Below are positions 49,975-59,542 of a stretch of DNA of 64,000 nucleotides, one piece after another. The DNA is taken from positions 1-64,000 of the forward strand of contig JBMNRC010000009.1 of NCBI GenBank assembly GCA_050944455.1, written 5' to 3'. Source of the stretch: Anthropogastromicrobium sp050944455. GTDB taxonomy: Bacteria > Bacillota > Clostridia > Lachnospirales > Lachnospiraceae. The notes under the pieces are model-generated. The model worked only from the letters and a program-made list of their open reading frames with translations. It did not search any database and was not told the origin of the DNA. The position numbers and the translations under genes are program-made. The stretch's first letter is position 1, and the number at the start of each line of letters is the position of its first letter.

Positions 49975-52541
49975 TCCACCGGCGTCGGCCGGCTCCAGTC
50001 AAACACGGTTCTGACGTCGAACAGATCTGATAAGCGGTTTGTGGCGCTTCCCGGAGAGACAAAGGATTCGATGGCCTCCCACATGCGCGTGCCGTCCACG
50101 TTTCGGCGGCCCATGCGGAAGTAATCGCTGCGCTCGCCGATCTGGATCCAGTACTGGCTGGAATCCACGTTGCAGAAGTAGTCAAAGCCGAGCTGTTTCA
50201 GGTACTGGAATTTCTGGTTGTCCTCCGCGTAACCGCGCCAGCTGTCGATATCGGCGCCGTTCGGGAAGATCATCAGGTCCGTCTCCCCGACCAGCGGCTG
50301 AACTTCTTTCTCCCACATGTCGGCGTCCCAGACCATCTCCTCGTAGCTGATAGCGCCCATGTCGCGGTGCCCCCAGCTGTGGCTCGCGAAGGTCCAGCCG
50401 AGCTCCCTGATCGCGTCCGCCACCTGTTTCGCGGTGGCTTTATCCTGCTCGATATTTTCGTTATTGTAATACATGCTCTCGCGCTGCGACGCGAACTTTT
50501 CATCAAAATAGTCGCAGTTCCAGTTGTACCAGAAGTCGCTGGTGCGGTAGCCCAGGATGCCCTCGTAGCCGGTGAGCGCCAGGGTTCCCCTCGCCCCGCG
50601 GTAGCTGAAGTCCGGGTGCGCCTCGATGAAATCCTCCAGAATGGTCAGCACGTCGTACGAGCCGTACATGACCGAGCCGTCCGGATTGATATACTCGTTG
50701 GTGACTTCCCCGTTCTCATCCAGGACAAGCCTGCTCGCGAAGCCGTGCCCCGTCATATACTCGTAATAGCTCACGTCGTCCACGGAAAGGACAAACGGGG
50801 TCTTCCCCGGCGGCAGCAGGATCTCCCTGAACTGCATGGTCTCCGTCCCGTCCACGTTCTGGGTCATCCCGGCGATATCGTGCAGGCCGACCAGAACATA
50901 CCCCTTCTCGTACATGTCGCTGATGATGCGGCAGAACTCGTCCGCTGTCGTCATCACCTCGTTGTACGCGTTGACCTTGTTGGTTCCGTCCTGCTTGCTG
51001 ATCGCGATGGTCTCGTCGAACGCCCGGCTCGTATCCACGACCAGCGAATGGAAGAAGATGTGCGTGATCGTGTTCATCGCCGGATACGGCGCGCACTGCG
51101 CCTTCTCGCTCTCGTACTCCGCGACGGCGCTCTGGTAATCCGCGTTGTCCGCGTAATCCTCCGCCGACTGCAGCAGGCTGATCGCGCTGTCGTAATCGTA
51201 GCCGGCCGCCAGACGGTTGGCCTCGTCCAGCATCTCGTCCCCCGTGGAAACCAGGGTGTTGGTCCACTCCGGCTCCGTCTCGAAAGACCCGGCTTCCCTC
51301 TCCGGGACCACCAGGTTTCCGGAAGCGTCGGTGCTGTAGGTCTGCTCCTCGGTTTCCGCGGCCGCCAGCCCGTCATTGGAAAAAGCGGAAGTCAGGGAAG
51401 CCAGCGCCTCGCCGGCGCTGCCTGTCTCCCCGCTGTCCTCCTGCCCCTCCAGGCTGTCCGCGGCTGAACCGTCCTCATTTTCCCCGGACGCCTGATCCGC
51501 CGCTGCCAGATCCTCTCCCGACTGTGTCTCCGCGGCCGCGGGAACGGCCGCGGAAGTTTTGGCCGAAACGTCCGCCGCTCCGTCAGAACGGGAAAACGCC
51601 TTAGGAATCGCAATCGCCAGGATAACCACAAAAACGACTGCGATCAGGACGCCGGCGTTCTGTTTCAGCTTTTCCCATACTGCCGCTGACTTGCCGCCGG
51701 CGGATCCGCTCACGGCCTTCCGGTTCCGGCTGCTGCCGGATTCCGCCGATGGACGCGCAGTCTGTCTGCCGCTGATCATTCTGCCGCTGGTTGTTCTGCC
51801 GCTGGTCGTTCTGCCGCTGGTCGTTCTGCGCGGATTTGTTCCGAACCGGTCTGCTCCGCGCTGATCCGCCCTGTGCGGACTTCGCGGATTCGCCTGATGC
51901 GGATTTTCCCGGTGCCGCGCCGTTCCATGCGGACGGCCGGCTGATGATTTACGCCCGAAGCGCAGGATATTCCCGGCATGTCTGGATGCGGTTTTCTTTT
52001 CCTGTGCCGCGGATTCCGCCGCGGAGCGGGAAGCGCTTCTCAGCCGCCGCATCTGCGCCGCCCGCTGCATTCTCTGCGCTCTCCTGATCTCCTCAATCTC
52101 CTGAACCGATTCCGCGGAAATTTCGCGTCCAGACTCAGCAGATTCTCCCTTTTCTGAGGCAGATCTGCCTGTCCCGGCGGCTGGTTTTTCTGCCTTTGAG
52201 GCGGATCTGCCTGTTCCAACAGCTGATTTTTCAGTCTTCGGCGTCCAGTCTCCGCTCTCGGCGGATTCTCCTGCTTCCGCCGCTGATTGTTCTGCGCCGG
52301 CGGCCGGCTTTCCTGTCTCTGCCGCCCAGACTTCGCTCTCCGCGGATTCCCCTGCTTCCACCGCTGATTGTTCCGCGCCGGCGGCTGACTTGTCTGTCCG
52401 TTCCGCTGATTCTCCCGCTTCAGCCGCAGAAAAATCACGCCCGGCACTTCCCGCAATCTTCCGCTCTGTATTTTCCTGAATCGAATCACCCGGATTCGAA
52501 GAAATCTCCGGATTCTGATGATTCGTATTTCTGTCATCCAT
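49971..52541 (-). CDS. Membrane-anchored polysaccharide deacetylase-like protein with repetitive cytoplasmic tail
   Basis: 856 aa. Residues 1-290: Ser/Ala/Arg/Glu-rich, with a 27-residue repeat (AAGAEQSA, EAGESAES) and a 5-residue repeat RTTSG (four copies). Residues about 294-315: one membrane helix (VLIAVVFVVILAIAI). The outside part has a helical segment and a carbohydrate-esterase-4-like domain with LSVDDV (about 582) and ASHSWGHRDMG (about 719), i.e. the metal-binding Asp and H-x3-H type motif in altered form. Probably trims acetyl groups from wall or capsule glycans. ATG at 52541 with AGGAGG 7 nt upstream. Coupled to the U32-related gene. Confidence 0.85.
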   Translation of the reverse strand: MDDRNTNHQNPEISSNPGDSIQENTERKIAGSAGRDFSAAEAGESAERTDKSAAGAEQSAVEAGESAESEVWAAETGKPAAGAEQSAAEAGESAESGDWTPKTEKSAVGTGRSASKAEKPAAGTGRSASEKGESAESGREISAESVQEIEEIRRAQRMQRAAQMRRLRSASRSAAESAAQEKKTASRHAGNILRFGRKSSAGRPHGTARHRENPHQANPRSPHRADQRGADRFGTNPRRTTSGRTTSGRTTSGRMISGRQTARPSAESGSSRNRKAVSGSAGGKSAAVWEKLKQNAGVLIAVVFVVILAIAIPKAFSRSDGAADVSAKTSAAVPAAAETQSGEDLAAADQASGENEDGSAADSLEGQEDSGETGSAGEALASLTSAFSNDGLAAAETEEQTYSTDASGNLVVPEREAGSFETEPEWTNTLVSTGDEMLDEANRLAAGYDYDSAISLLQSAEDYADNADYQSAVAEYESEKAQCAPYPAMNTITHIFFHSLVVDTSRAFDETIAISKQDGTNKVNAYNEVMTTADEFCRIISDMYEKGYVLVGLHDIAGMTQNVDGTETMQFREILLPPGKTPFVLSVDDVSYYEYMTGHGFASRLVLDENGEVTNEYINPDGSVMYGSYDVLTILEDFIEAHPDFSYRGARGTLALTGYEGILGYRTSDFWYNWNCDYFDEKFASQRESMYYNNENIEQDKATAKQVADAIRELGWTFASHSWGHRDMGAISYEEMVWDADMWEKEVQPLVGETDLMIFPNGADIDSWRGYAEDNQKFQYLKQLGFDYFCNVDSSQYWIQIGERSDYFRMGRRNVDGTRMWEAIESFVSPGSATNRLSDLFDVRTVFDWSRPTPVE

Positions 52542-52728
52542 TGACAATCCTCCTGACCGGTCGGAATATGTTTTGTTTAAACGCACTGACATCTGACAGG
52601 AACATCATTTCCCCTCCCGCAGACAAATTCCGAAAAAGATTCTATCATGACCGGCGGAGAGCGTCAAGGAAAAGCGGTCACTCTTTACCTGCAGAAATGG
52701 CGGAAAAACGCCATTCTGCAAACTTTCC

Positions 52729-52860
52729 GGTCATTGAACAGCCGGGGAATTCTTCGCTTCCGGGCTGCTGCCGGACAGGTAAATTGCACGGTCATTGAAC
52801 GGCCGGGGAATCCTTCGCTTCCGGGCTGCTGCCGGACAGGTAAATTGTACGGTCATTGAA
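52729..52860. repeat. 61-bp tandem repeat, just over two copies
   Basis: Units start at 52729, 52790 and 52851 (third truncated after about 20 bp, then diverging to 52910). Copies 1 and 2 differ at only a few bases. Upstream of the deacetylase gene. Confidence 0.9.
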
Positions 52861-53636
52861 CGGCTGGGAATTCCTGCCTGAATTCTTCACAGAATTGAAC
52901 AGCCCGGGGTCCTGCCTGAATCCTTCGCATATTTGAAATGTATGGATGAACCGCTCTGCCTGAACCGCCTGATGATTTCCGCCAGAACTCAGCACACTGT
53001 TACTACTCAAAACAGTTCTGTTCCAAAACATTATTTTTTTAAAAACATTTCACAGTTCCGACATAAAGCTTCGTTAGAATATAGACAACACCGGCGGCTG
53101 GCCTTTCGGAGAAATTGCGATCAGATGGTCGGCGTCCTGTTGAAACCTGTTTCAGATAACCGGCATTATGTTGGAATCTTTCCGATGATTACCATTCTGA
53201 CCAAACCATTCTGACAATCCGGATGAATTGCTTTCCTCAGAATTATTATCACCAGTGATGCCTTCCGCAATGAAAAGCGTCTGTTTCCGTCAGCGGCGCA
53301 CACAGCCGCAGACTGCCTTTGCGCGGTTGTCACAACGCACAGAACCAGTGACATGCGAATGCTGTCACGCAGGCATAATCCTTTCCGTTTCGCGTCCCCA
53401 ACAGCGTAATAACCCGGCGGGGAATGCGGTACACAGACGTGATCTCACGGCCTCACCGCTCTCACAGCCTGTGAACCTGGGAAATCCGTGTCCCCGGAGA
53501 GTCGGGCTGCAGACCGGGCGGATGCCGTCCGATAATTCGGAAATGAACCAGGAACACAGGAACAGCCGCAGGAATAAGGATCCGGAATAAGGATCCGGAA
53601 CAGCGGAACCTTTCCTGCGGCCATCCCTCCGGCTGA
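52861..53636. other. Long intergenic region without a supported gene
   Basis: About 775 bp. Holds fragments of GCCGGGGAATTC-like repeat near 52861-52930, an AT-rich tract (53020-53060) and two 13-bp direct repeats GGAATAAGGATCC at 53571 and 53584. Short open frames (for example 52933-53214 on plus) lack ribosome binding sites and known domains. Confidence 0.5.
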
Positions 53637-53674
53637 CCGGCTGCCGCCCTCTACGGGCGGGCCCGGCGGTTTTT
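53637..53674 (+). terminator. Terminator-like hairpin ahead of the beta-helix protein gene
   Basis: CCGG-CTG-CCGCCC / GGGCGG-GC-CCGG followed by CGGTTTTT, 45 bp before the start codon. Could insulate or attenuate the gene. Confidence 0.45.
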
Positions 53675-53718
53675 ACCGTGCGTCAGGCCCGCTCCCCTAT
53701 CTATAACGAAAGGAAAAC

Positions 53719-56700
53719 ATGAACAAAAATCGGGTAAACGCGAAGCTGCTTGCGGCCGTCCTCTCGGCGGCCATGGTATCCGCTTCTCCTGCCGGCGTTC
53801 TGGCGTCGGAAGAAACGGAGGCGGAGAGTACAGAAGAAAGCAGCGAAAGCCAGACAGAGAGCAGTGCGGTAACCATCGACAGCAGCAGGGTCACAGAAGG
53901 CACTGTCAGTGATACCTCCGCGGACGGCATCGTGATCAGCGACAGCGAATCCGGCCATGAGGCAGTCATTGTGCTGGATTCCGACTACACGATCAGCGGC
54001 GCTGACATCACTCTGGACACAGACGCGGACGGAACCGATACCTGCGACTTCTCCGGAACCGGAACTGCCGTGGCGGTTTACGGCGATTCCAACGTCACGA
54101 TTGAAGATTCCACAATCGAAACCACCGGCGTGGCGACCATGCCCGTCTTCGCGGACGACGGCGCCACTGTCACCATTCAGAACTCCACGCTGATCTCAAA
54201 CGGCGGAACGCTTTCCGCCGACTACCTGAATACGCCGGACCAGTCGCTTATGGTCGCGCCGCCGTGGATTCTCGGAATCATGGGAACTTCCCGCTGCACC
54301 AACCTGATGGGCAGCAATACAACCATGAACGTATTCGACTCCGATACGAGCGCGGGGGCCTGGGCCGTTCTCTCCACGGATTCCGGTTCCAACATGTACC
54401 TGAACGTCTACAACACGGTTCTCACCCTGCTCAACGCGGATGAGAGCGCGGCTATCGCCATTCAGGCGGACGGCGGGCAGATCACGACGCTGGACAATCC
54501 CTACACGGTCAACTACGGCAGCGGATACGGGACTTACGCGATCGGAAACGCCGTGGAAACTTTCGCGGGTTCCACCATCAACGCGGGAACCTACGCGACC
54601 ATCCTGACCGGCGGCAGCGTTCTCTTCACCTCGCTGGAGGAAGGCGAGACTTACGAAGTGGAACAGGCTGACGGAACCACGGTGGAATACACCGCGGACG
54701 CCACGCAGAACAGCGTCATCAATTCCGACACCTTCGGATTCATGGCACACCAGGACACCAACTCCATCACCCTGCAGAACGGAACCTCCGTCAATTCCGT
54801 GTACGCCACTTTCCTCGTGAAGACCGGTTCCTCCAACGAGCAGCTCACCGTGAGCGTGGATGACACCGAGATCCAGAACGGCGGCGTCCTGATCCAGCTG
54901 ATGGACAACGACGACGCCACCAACGGCGGCATGATGAGCACCGACGACGAGGAAAACACCAACGGCGGCAGCCAGAACTTCAGGGCGGTCCACACCGAAA
55001 ATGAAGGGTTCAACACTTCCGAAGCCTCTCAGGGCTCGGAGACGCAGGATTTTACCTTCACCAACGGCACCTACACCGGTAACATGTACAACGCTTCGGG
55101 TTCCGACAACTCCACCGAGGGAAGCCTGGACGGCAGCGCGCTGAATGTCACCCTCGGCAGCGGCGCGGAGCTCTCCGGCGGAGCTGCCTCCACCGCGGCG
55201 ATCCACGTCACATACGACGGCTCTGTCTATGTGAAGGACGTTCTCGGCGGGCGTGCCCTGACGGGCGAGGATGACAGCGAATACGAAACCGTTCTGGGAT
55301 ACCAGAACACTTCCTTCCCGATCAGCCAGTATTATGACATCGGGCAGGTTGCCAACATGATCAATTACAACGGCGCCAACGACATCAACATGACCGTTGA
55401 GGACGGGGCTGTGTGGAATGTCACCGAAGATTCCCTGATCTCCTCCCTAACCATCGAGGACGGCGGCGAAGTCATTGTCCCCGAGGGCGTCACGCTGACC
55501 CTGACGGACGGCACCGTTCTGGCGGACGGCTCCGCGGAAGTAACCCTGGCGTCCGGCACCTACGGCAGCACCGGCACGGACGACACACAGGTTTCCACAG
55601 ACAACGGCACTGGCACGGCGGAAGAGTCTTCCGACAGCGAGTCCGAAACCGCCGTCTCCGCGGACAGCGAGTCTGAAACCGCCGATTCCGCTGACGCTGA
55701 ATCTGAGACTGCTGAATCTGCGGACAGCGCATCCGATTCCACGTCCGACACCGCGGATAGTGAATCCGAAACCGATAGTTCCGCAGCCGATGAATCCGCG
55801 GCGCAGAGCGACGGCTCCGCTGCTCCTGAGATGCCTGGCGGAGAAATGCCTTCCGGTGAGATGGCCGAAGGAGAAATGCCCTCCGGCGAGATGGAGATGC
55901 CGTCCGGTGAGATGGCTGAGGGCTCCACTCCTCCTGACATGTCTTCCGGCGGAATGGCTGACGGCTCCATGGGCCAGAGCGGTTCAGGGGATGGAACAGC
56001 CAGCAGTTCGGGCCTTGTGCTCGGATCCTTTACCGCCGGCGGCACAGAGGACTACATCTACAACACAGCGGTTCTCATCTATGACGGAACCTCTGTGACG
56101 GACAGCGAGGAAGCGGCGGAGCTGCTGGCTGATCTGGCCTCATCTGACACGCAGGCCAGCGCAGACGAAGCAGGCTCCATGGCCCAGGGCGGGCCCGGCG
56201 ACGGCTCCACACCTCCCGAAATGCCTTCCGGGGAGATGGCAGAAGGTGAAATGCCTTCAGGGGAAATGGAAATGCCCTCCGGCGAGATGGCTGAGGGTTC
56301 CACTCCTCCTGACATGCCCGACGGGGAGATGCCTTCCGGCGACAGCGCCGGCAGCTCCGGAAGCGGAGAAAGCAGCGTAGCGAACGCGCAGAGCTCCGCG
56401 CCTGACACAGCCGGAATCTACATCGCGAACGGCAGCGAAGACACCTCCTCCGAGACAGACGCCGGCGCCTACAGCGGCAGCATCTCGACCGAGGACGACG
56501 TCACCGTGATCAAAAACGTGGAGATCACCAGCGGCGATTACACTTACACCGCACTCGCGGTCGCCGGAGACACCTCCAACGTCCGCCTGGAAGATTCCGT
56601 CATCGATCTGACGGTTGACGAAGCCGCGTCCGATGACGACGAAGGCGGCGCGGCTGTCGCCGCGGCAGACGGAGCAACCCTTTCCATCAGCAATTCCGAC

Positions 56701-57942
56701 CTGACCGTGGACGGAGCCGGCCGCTATGTAACCAGCGTATACGACGATTCAACCCTGATCGTGAACGATTCCACGGTAACCTCCACGGGCAGCAATGACA
56801 ACACCAGCGAAGTCAGCGAGCCGGAGTCCAACAGCAAGCTGCTGATCAGCGGAACTGCCCGCGCCAATTTCTCCGTAGGCAGTTCTTCTACCTATTATTT
56901 CAATTCCGTCGTCACCGCGGAAGGCTGGGGAGCGCTCTCCACTGACTCCGCTTCCGGCGACGGCCTGGATCTTTACGCTTACAACACCGAAGCCATCGCC
57001 CTGGACGGCGGATACGGAACCTACGCGGACACGGACTGCCGCGTGTGGCTCTACGGAATCACGATCAGTTCCGCCGAGGTCGGCGCGATTATCTCCAAAA
57101 CCGGTGAAATCACCATCGACAGCGGCGACGCGGCCTCCGAAGAGCTTCTGGCCCTGAACGAGGGCGAGACCACTTCCGCGGAAAGCACCATTACAGCCGG
57201 CCGGAACGCGGTCGTCATCCACGCCCCGGATATGTCGGGACAGGGCGCCGCGGCGGCGTCCACCGGCGTGCTCAGCGTATCCAACAGTTCCCTGATCACC
57301 ACGGATGACCTCGAAACCACCGAGGACTACGAGTCCAAGTACGGCGAGGCTGTCAGCGCTTACCTGGATTACGTCGACGGCGCCGATATCCTGGTAAAGA
57401 GTACCAGCGCGGATATCACTCTCGACAACGTCACCATGGAATCTTCCTCCGGCGTTCTGGTCATGAGCGCGATCAATTCCGACAGCATGGGCAACTTCCT
57501 CTCCGAAGGGGACGCCGACCAGGTCGACCCGATCTCCGTATCCATGACGGATATGAGCGTGGAAGGCGATATCCTCCACATGGATTACCAGCGCTATATG
57601 ACCGTTACCCTCACGGATACCGACTGGACCGGCGCGCTGGTTTCCGGCACGTTTGAAGACTGGCAGGAACTCTGGAGCGATTACGCCGACGACGATTCCG
57701 TCAGTTTTCTTCCGGACGACAGCTGGGATTCCGTCTACGGGGCTTCCGTGGTCCTGAACGGCGATTCCGTCTGGACAGTCGACGGTGATTCGGTTATCTC
57801 TTCCCTGACCCTGAACGACAGCGCAAGCGTTACCATCAAAGCCGGCGTCAGCCTGACGCTGACCGACGGCACTGTGCTGGCGGACGGGACGCAGACGGAA
57901 GACGTCACCCTGGACGCCGCGGCGCTCGCAGAGCTTCTCTGA
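53719..57942 (+). CDS. Large secreted beta-helix-like surface protein
   Basis: 1407 aa. Signal peptide (residues 1-30, cleavage near VLA-SEE); no LPXTG, membrane helix or SLH repeat at the C-terminus. Rich in Asn/Asp/Ser/Thr/Gly with stacked short motifs such as VTIEDSTIETTG, VTIQNSTL and LSISNSDLTVDG, typical of a right-handed parallel beta-helix. Two modules are visible (about 45-620 and 885-1405), each ending in the same phrase: VWNVTEDSLISSL...LTLTDGTVLADG (about 565) and VWTVDGDSVISSL...LTLTDGTVLADG (about 1351). They are joined by a Ser/Glu-rich linker and two MPSGEM-repeat blocks (about 704-755 and 833-874). Few aromatic or basic residues. Possible adhesin or glycan-binding protein; no catalytic motif seen. 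AAAGGA precedes the ATG. Confidence 0.8.
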   Translation: MNKNRVNAKLLAAVLSAAMVSASPAGVLASEETEAESTEESSESQTESSAVTIDSSRVTEGTVSDTSADGIVISDSESGHEAVIVLDSDYTISGADITLDTDADGTDTCDFSGTGTAVAVYGDSNVTIEDSTIETTGVATMPVFADDGATVTIQNSTLISNGGTLSADYLNTPDQSLMVAPPWILGIMGTSRCTNLMGSNTTMNVFDSDTSAGAWAVLSTDSGSNMYLNVYNTVLTLLNADESAAIAIQADGGQITTLDNPYTVNYGSGYGTYAIGNAVETFAGSTINAGTYATILTGGSVLFTSLEEGETYEVEQADGTTVEYTADATQNSVINSDTFGFMAHQDTNSITLQNGTSVNSVYATFLVKTGSSNEQLTVSVDDTEIQNGGVLIQLMDNDDATNGGMMSTDDEENTNGGSQNFRAVHTENEGFNTSEASQGSETQDFTFTNGTYTGNMYNASGSDNSTEGSLDGSALNVTLGSGAELSGGAASTAAIHVTYDGSVYVKDVLGGRALTGEDDSEYETVLGYQNTSFPISQYYDIGQVANMINYNGANDINMTVEDGAVWNVTEDSLISSLTIEDGGEVIVPEGVTLTLTDGTVLADGSAEVTLASGTYGSTGTDDTQVSTDNGTGTAEESSDSESETAVSADSESETADSADAESETAESADSASDSTSDTADSESETDSSAADESAAQSDGSAAPEMPGGEMPSGEMAEGEMPSGEMEMPSGEMAEGSTPPDMSSGGMADGSMGQSGSGDGTASSSGLVLGSFTAGGTEDYIYNTAVLIYDGTSVTDSEEAAELLADLASSDTQASADEAGSMAQGGPGDGSTPPEMPSGEMAEGEMPSGEMEMPSGEMAEGSTPPDMPDGEMPSGDSAGSSGSGESSVANAQSSAPDTAGIYIANGSEDTSSETDAGAYSGSISTEDDVTVIKNVEITSGDYTYTALAVAGDTSNVRLEDSVIDLTVDEAASDDDEGGAAVAAADGATLSISNSDLTVDGAGRYVTSVYDDSTLIVNDSTVTSTGSNDNTSEVSEPESNSKLLISGTARANFSVGSSSTYYFNSVVTAEGWGALSTDSASGDGLDLYAYNTEAIALDGGYGTYADTDCRVWLYGITISSAEVGAIISKTGEITIDSGDAASEELLALNEGETTSAESTITAGRNAVVIHAPDMSGQGAAAASTGVLSVSNSSLITTDDLETTEDYESKYGEAVSAYLDYVDGADILVKSTSADITLDNVTMESSSGVLVMSAINSDSMGNFLSEGDADQVDPISVSMTDMSVEGDILHMDYQRYMTVTLTDTDWTGALVSGTFEDWQELWSDYADDDSVSFLPDDSWDSVYGASVVLNGDSVWTVDGDSVISSLTLNDSASVTIKAGVSLTLTDGTVLADGTQTEDVTLDAAALAELL

Positions 57943-58020
57943 TACGGCTCTCCTGAGGCGGCCCGGGTCCGGCAAACCGACCGAAACTGTAAAAACTCTA
58001 AAACTCAGACGATAAAATCT

Positions 58021-58156
58021 GAAGGCCGCGGCGCCTGCTGAGCTTTGAAACTGCTCTGCCGGCGCCGCGGTCTTCATTAGCTTATCCGATACGCACGTCT
58101 GACGCCGTGATGCCTGCTGAGCTACGGAACTGCTCTGCCGGCGCCGCGGCGTTTTT
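58021..58156 (+). terminator. Duplicated terminator after the beta-helix protein gene
   Basis: First: arms 58021-58035 and 58061-58075, a 15-bp stem with one G-T. Second: ACGCCG (58102-58107) with CGGCGT (58147-58152) followed by TTTTT. Both contain the same 38-bp segment (58033-58070 and 58112-58149, 35 of 38 identical). The remaining gap to 58320 is unremarkable. Confidence 0.75.
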
Positions 58157-58319
58157 CTGAACAAATTTTATAATGGACGAAACCGGTTCTGAGGCTTATG
58201 ATGGCACCAGAAAGAATCTGAAACCAGGTTCAGAAAACTTTGGCAATGAAGGATACGGAGCCCGGCCGGCTGTTGGGCTGCCTGATATCCTATCTTGACT
58301 GCAGGAGGAAAAAACAGAG

Positions 58320-59384
58320 ATGTACAACAGCATCAGGCCCGGCCAGGTATGGCTGGATACCAACGGAAAGAGGATTCAGGCCCACGGCGGTTCGGTCATG
58401 TACGCGGACGGAACCTACTACTGGTACGGCGAAAACAAAGAAAAGACTGACGGAAAGAACGGCATCTGGACATGGGGCGTCCGCTGCTATTCGTCCAAAG
58501 ACCTCTACAACTGGGAGGATCTCGGCTGCATTATCCCACCGGATCTGGAGGACGAAACCTCTTCCCTGAATCCCTACAAGGCCAAAATGGACCGCCCGCA
58601 CATCATCTACAACAAGTGGACGAAAAAATACGTCTGCTGGATGAAGATCATGAATACAGACCAGACGCAGACAGAAACCGTGATGACGGCCGACAGCATC
58701 CTCGGACCCTACACCATGGTTCACGACCACCTGAGACCGCTGGGCATGAGCGCCGGCGATTTCGACCTCGCGGTCGCTCCGGACGGCAAGGCTTATTACT
58801 ATTTCGAGCGGGTGCACAGCGAAACCATCTGCGCGGACCTGACGGACGACTACACCAACGTAACCGGCTATTACAGCACGCATTTTCCGCGCAAATATCC
58901 GCCGTACGTGCGGGAGGCAACCGCGCATTTCGTGCGGAACTACAAGCACTACCTGCTCACTTCCGGAACCAGCGGGTACTACCCGAATCCGTCTGAAGCG
59001 GCGATCGCCGACACCTGGCACGGCCCCTACACCGTTCAGGGCGACCTCTGCCCGAGCGACGCGAGCCGCACGACCTGGCATTCGCAGATCTCCTCGGTAT
59101 TCAAAGTCCCCGGGAAGAAAGATCTTTATATCGCCTGCGGCGACCGCTGGCTTCCCAACAGCATGAACGTGCGCTACGAAGACGTCGAACGCCTGTTTGA
59201 GATGAACTTCAGCCGCCTGTACACCCGCGAGGAAATCCAGCGGCAGAGGGATAAGATCAAAGACGCCGGTGACGCCGGGCAGAACACCAGCCTTTCCGAC
59301 TACGTATGGCTTCCGCTTAAGTTTGACGGGGACAGAGTCACCATCGAGTGGAAGGATGAGTGGCGGATCGAGGACTACGACTGA
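58320..59384 (+). CDS. Glycoside hydrolase family 43-like enzyme
   Basis: 354 aa, single five-bladed propeller, no signal peptide. The opening (VWLDTNGKRIQAHGGSVMYA, DGTYYWYGENK) is like exo-beta-1,3-galactanases of GH43 subfamily 24; later features are MDRPHIIYNKWTKKYVCW, SAGDFDLAVAPDGKAYYYFE and REATAHFVRN (candidate general acid Glu). Acts on glycan fragments inside the cell if truly unsecreted. AGGAGG lies 10 nt before the ATG. No sugar transporter is adjacent. Subfamily and substrate are inference. Confidence 0.85.
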   Translation: MYNSIRPGQVWLDTNGKRIQAHGGSVMYADGTYYWYGENKEKTDGKNGIWTWGVRCYSSKDLYNWEDLGCIIPPDLEDETSSLNPYKAKMDRPHIIYNKWTKKYVCWMKIMNTDQTQTETVMTADSILGPYTMVHDHLRPLGMSAGDFDLAVAPDGKAYYYFERVHSETICADLTDDYTNVTGYYSTHFPRKYPPYVREATAHFVRNYKHYLLTSGTSGYYPNPSEAAIADTWHGPYTVQGDLCPSDASRTTWHSQISSVFKVPGKKDLYIACGDRWLPNSMNVRYEDVERLFEMNFSRLYTREEIQRQRDKIKDAGDAGQNTSLSDYVWLPLKFDGDRVTIEWKDEWRIEDYD

Positions 59385-59489
59385 CTTCAGCTGACTGCAT
59401 GATCCTTACATGACTGGGGCTTTCATTAATGTCCGCCTGCTCCGGCTTCGGGGCCACACATGATCATTACATGGCCAGTACTTTCCGCT

Positions 59490-59523
59490 CTTCCCGGCCG
59501 CCTGTTCTTTCGCGGCCGGGAAG
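59490..59523. terminator. Hairpin between converging GH43 and amidotransferase genes
   Basis: Perfect 12-bp inverted repeat CTTCCCGGCCGC / GCGGCCGGGAAG with a 10-nt loop, followed by ATTCTGT. An imperfect 18-bp direct repeat (CATGATCNTTACATG) lies at about 59399 and 59460. Confidence 0.7.
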
Positions 59524-59542
59524 ATTCTGTCCCGGCCATCCC

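Noticed and set aside
52933..53214. 93-codon frame upstream of the beta-helix gene
   Set aside because: No ribosome binding site, no domain, mixed composition; treated as intergenic.
57900..57942. LPXTG sorting signal on the beta-helix protein
   Set aside because: The C-terminus ends ALAELL with no LPXTG, hydrophobic helix or basic tail.
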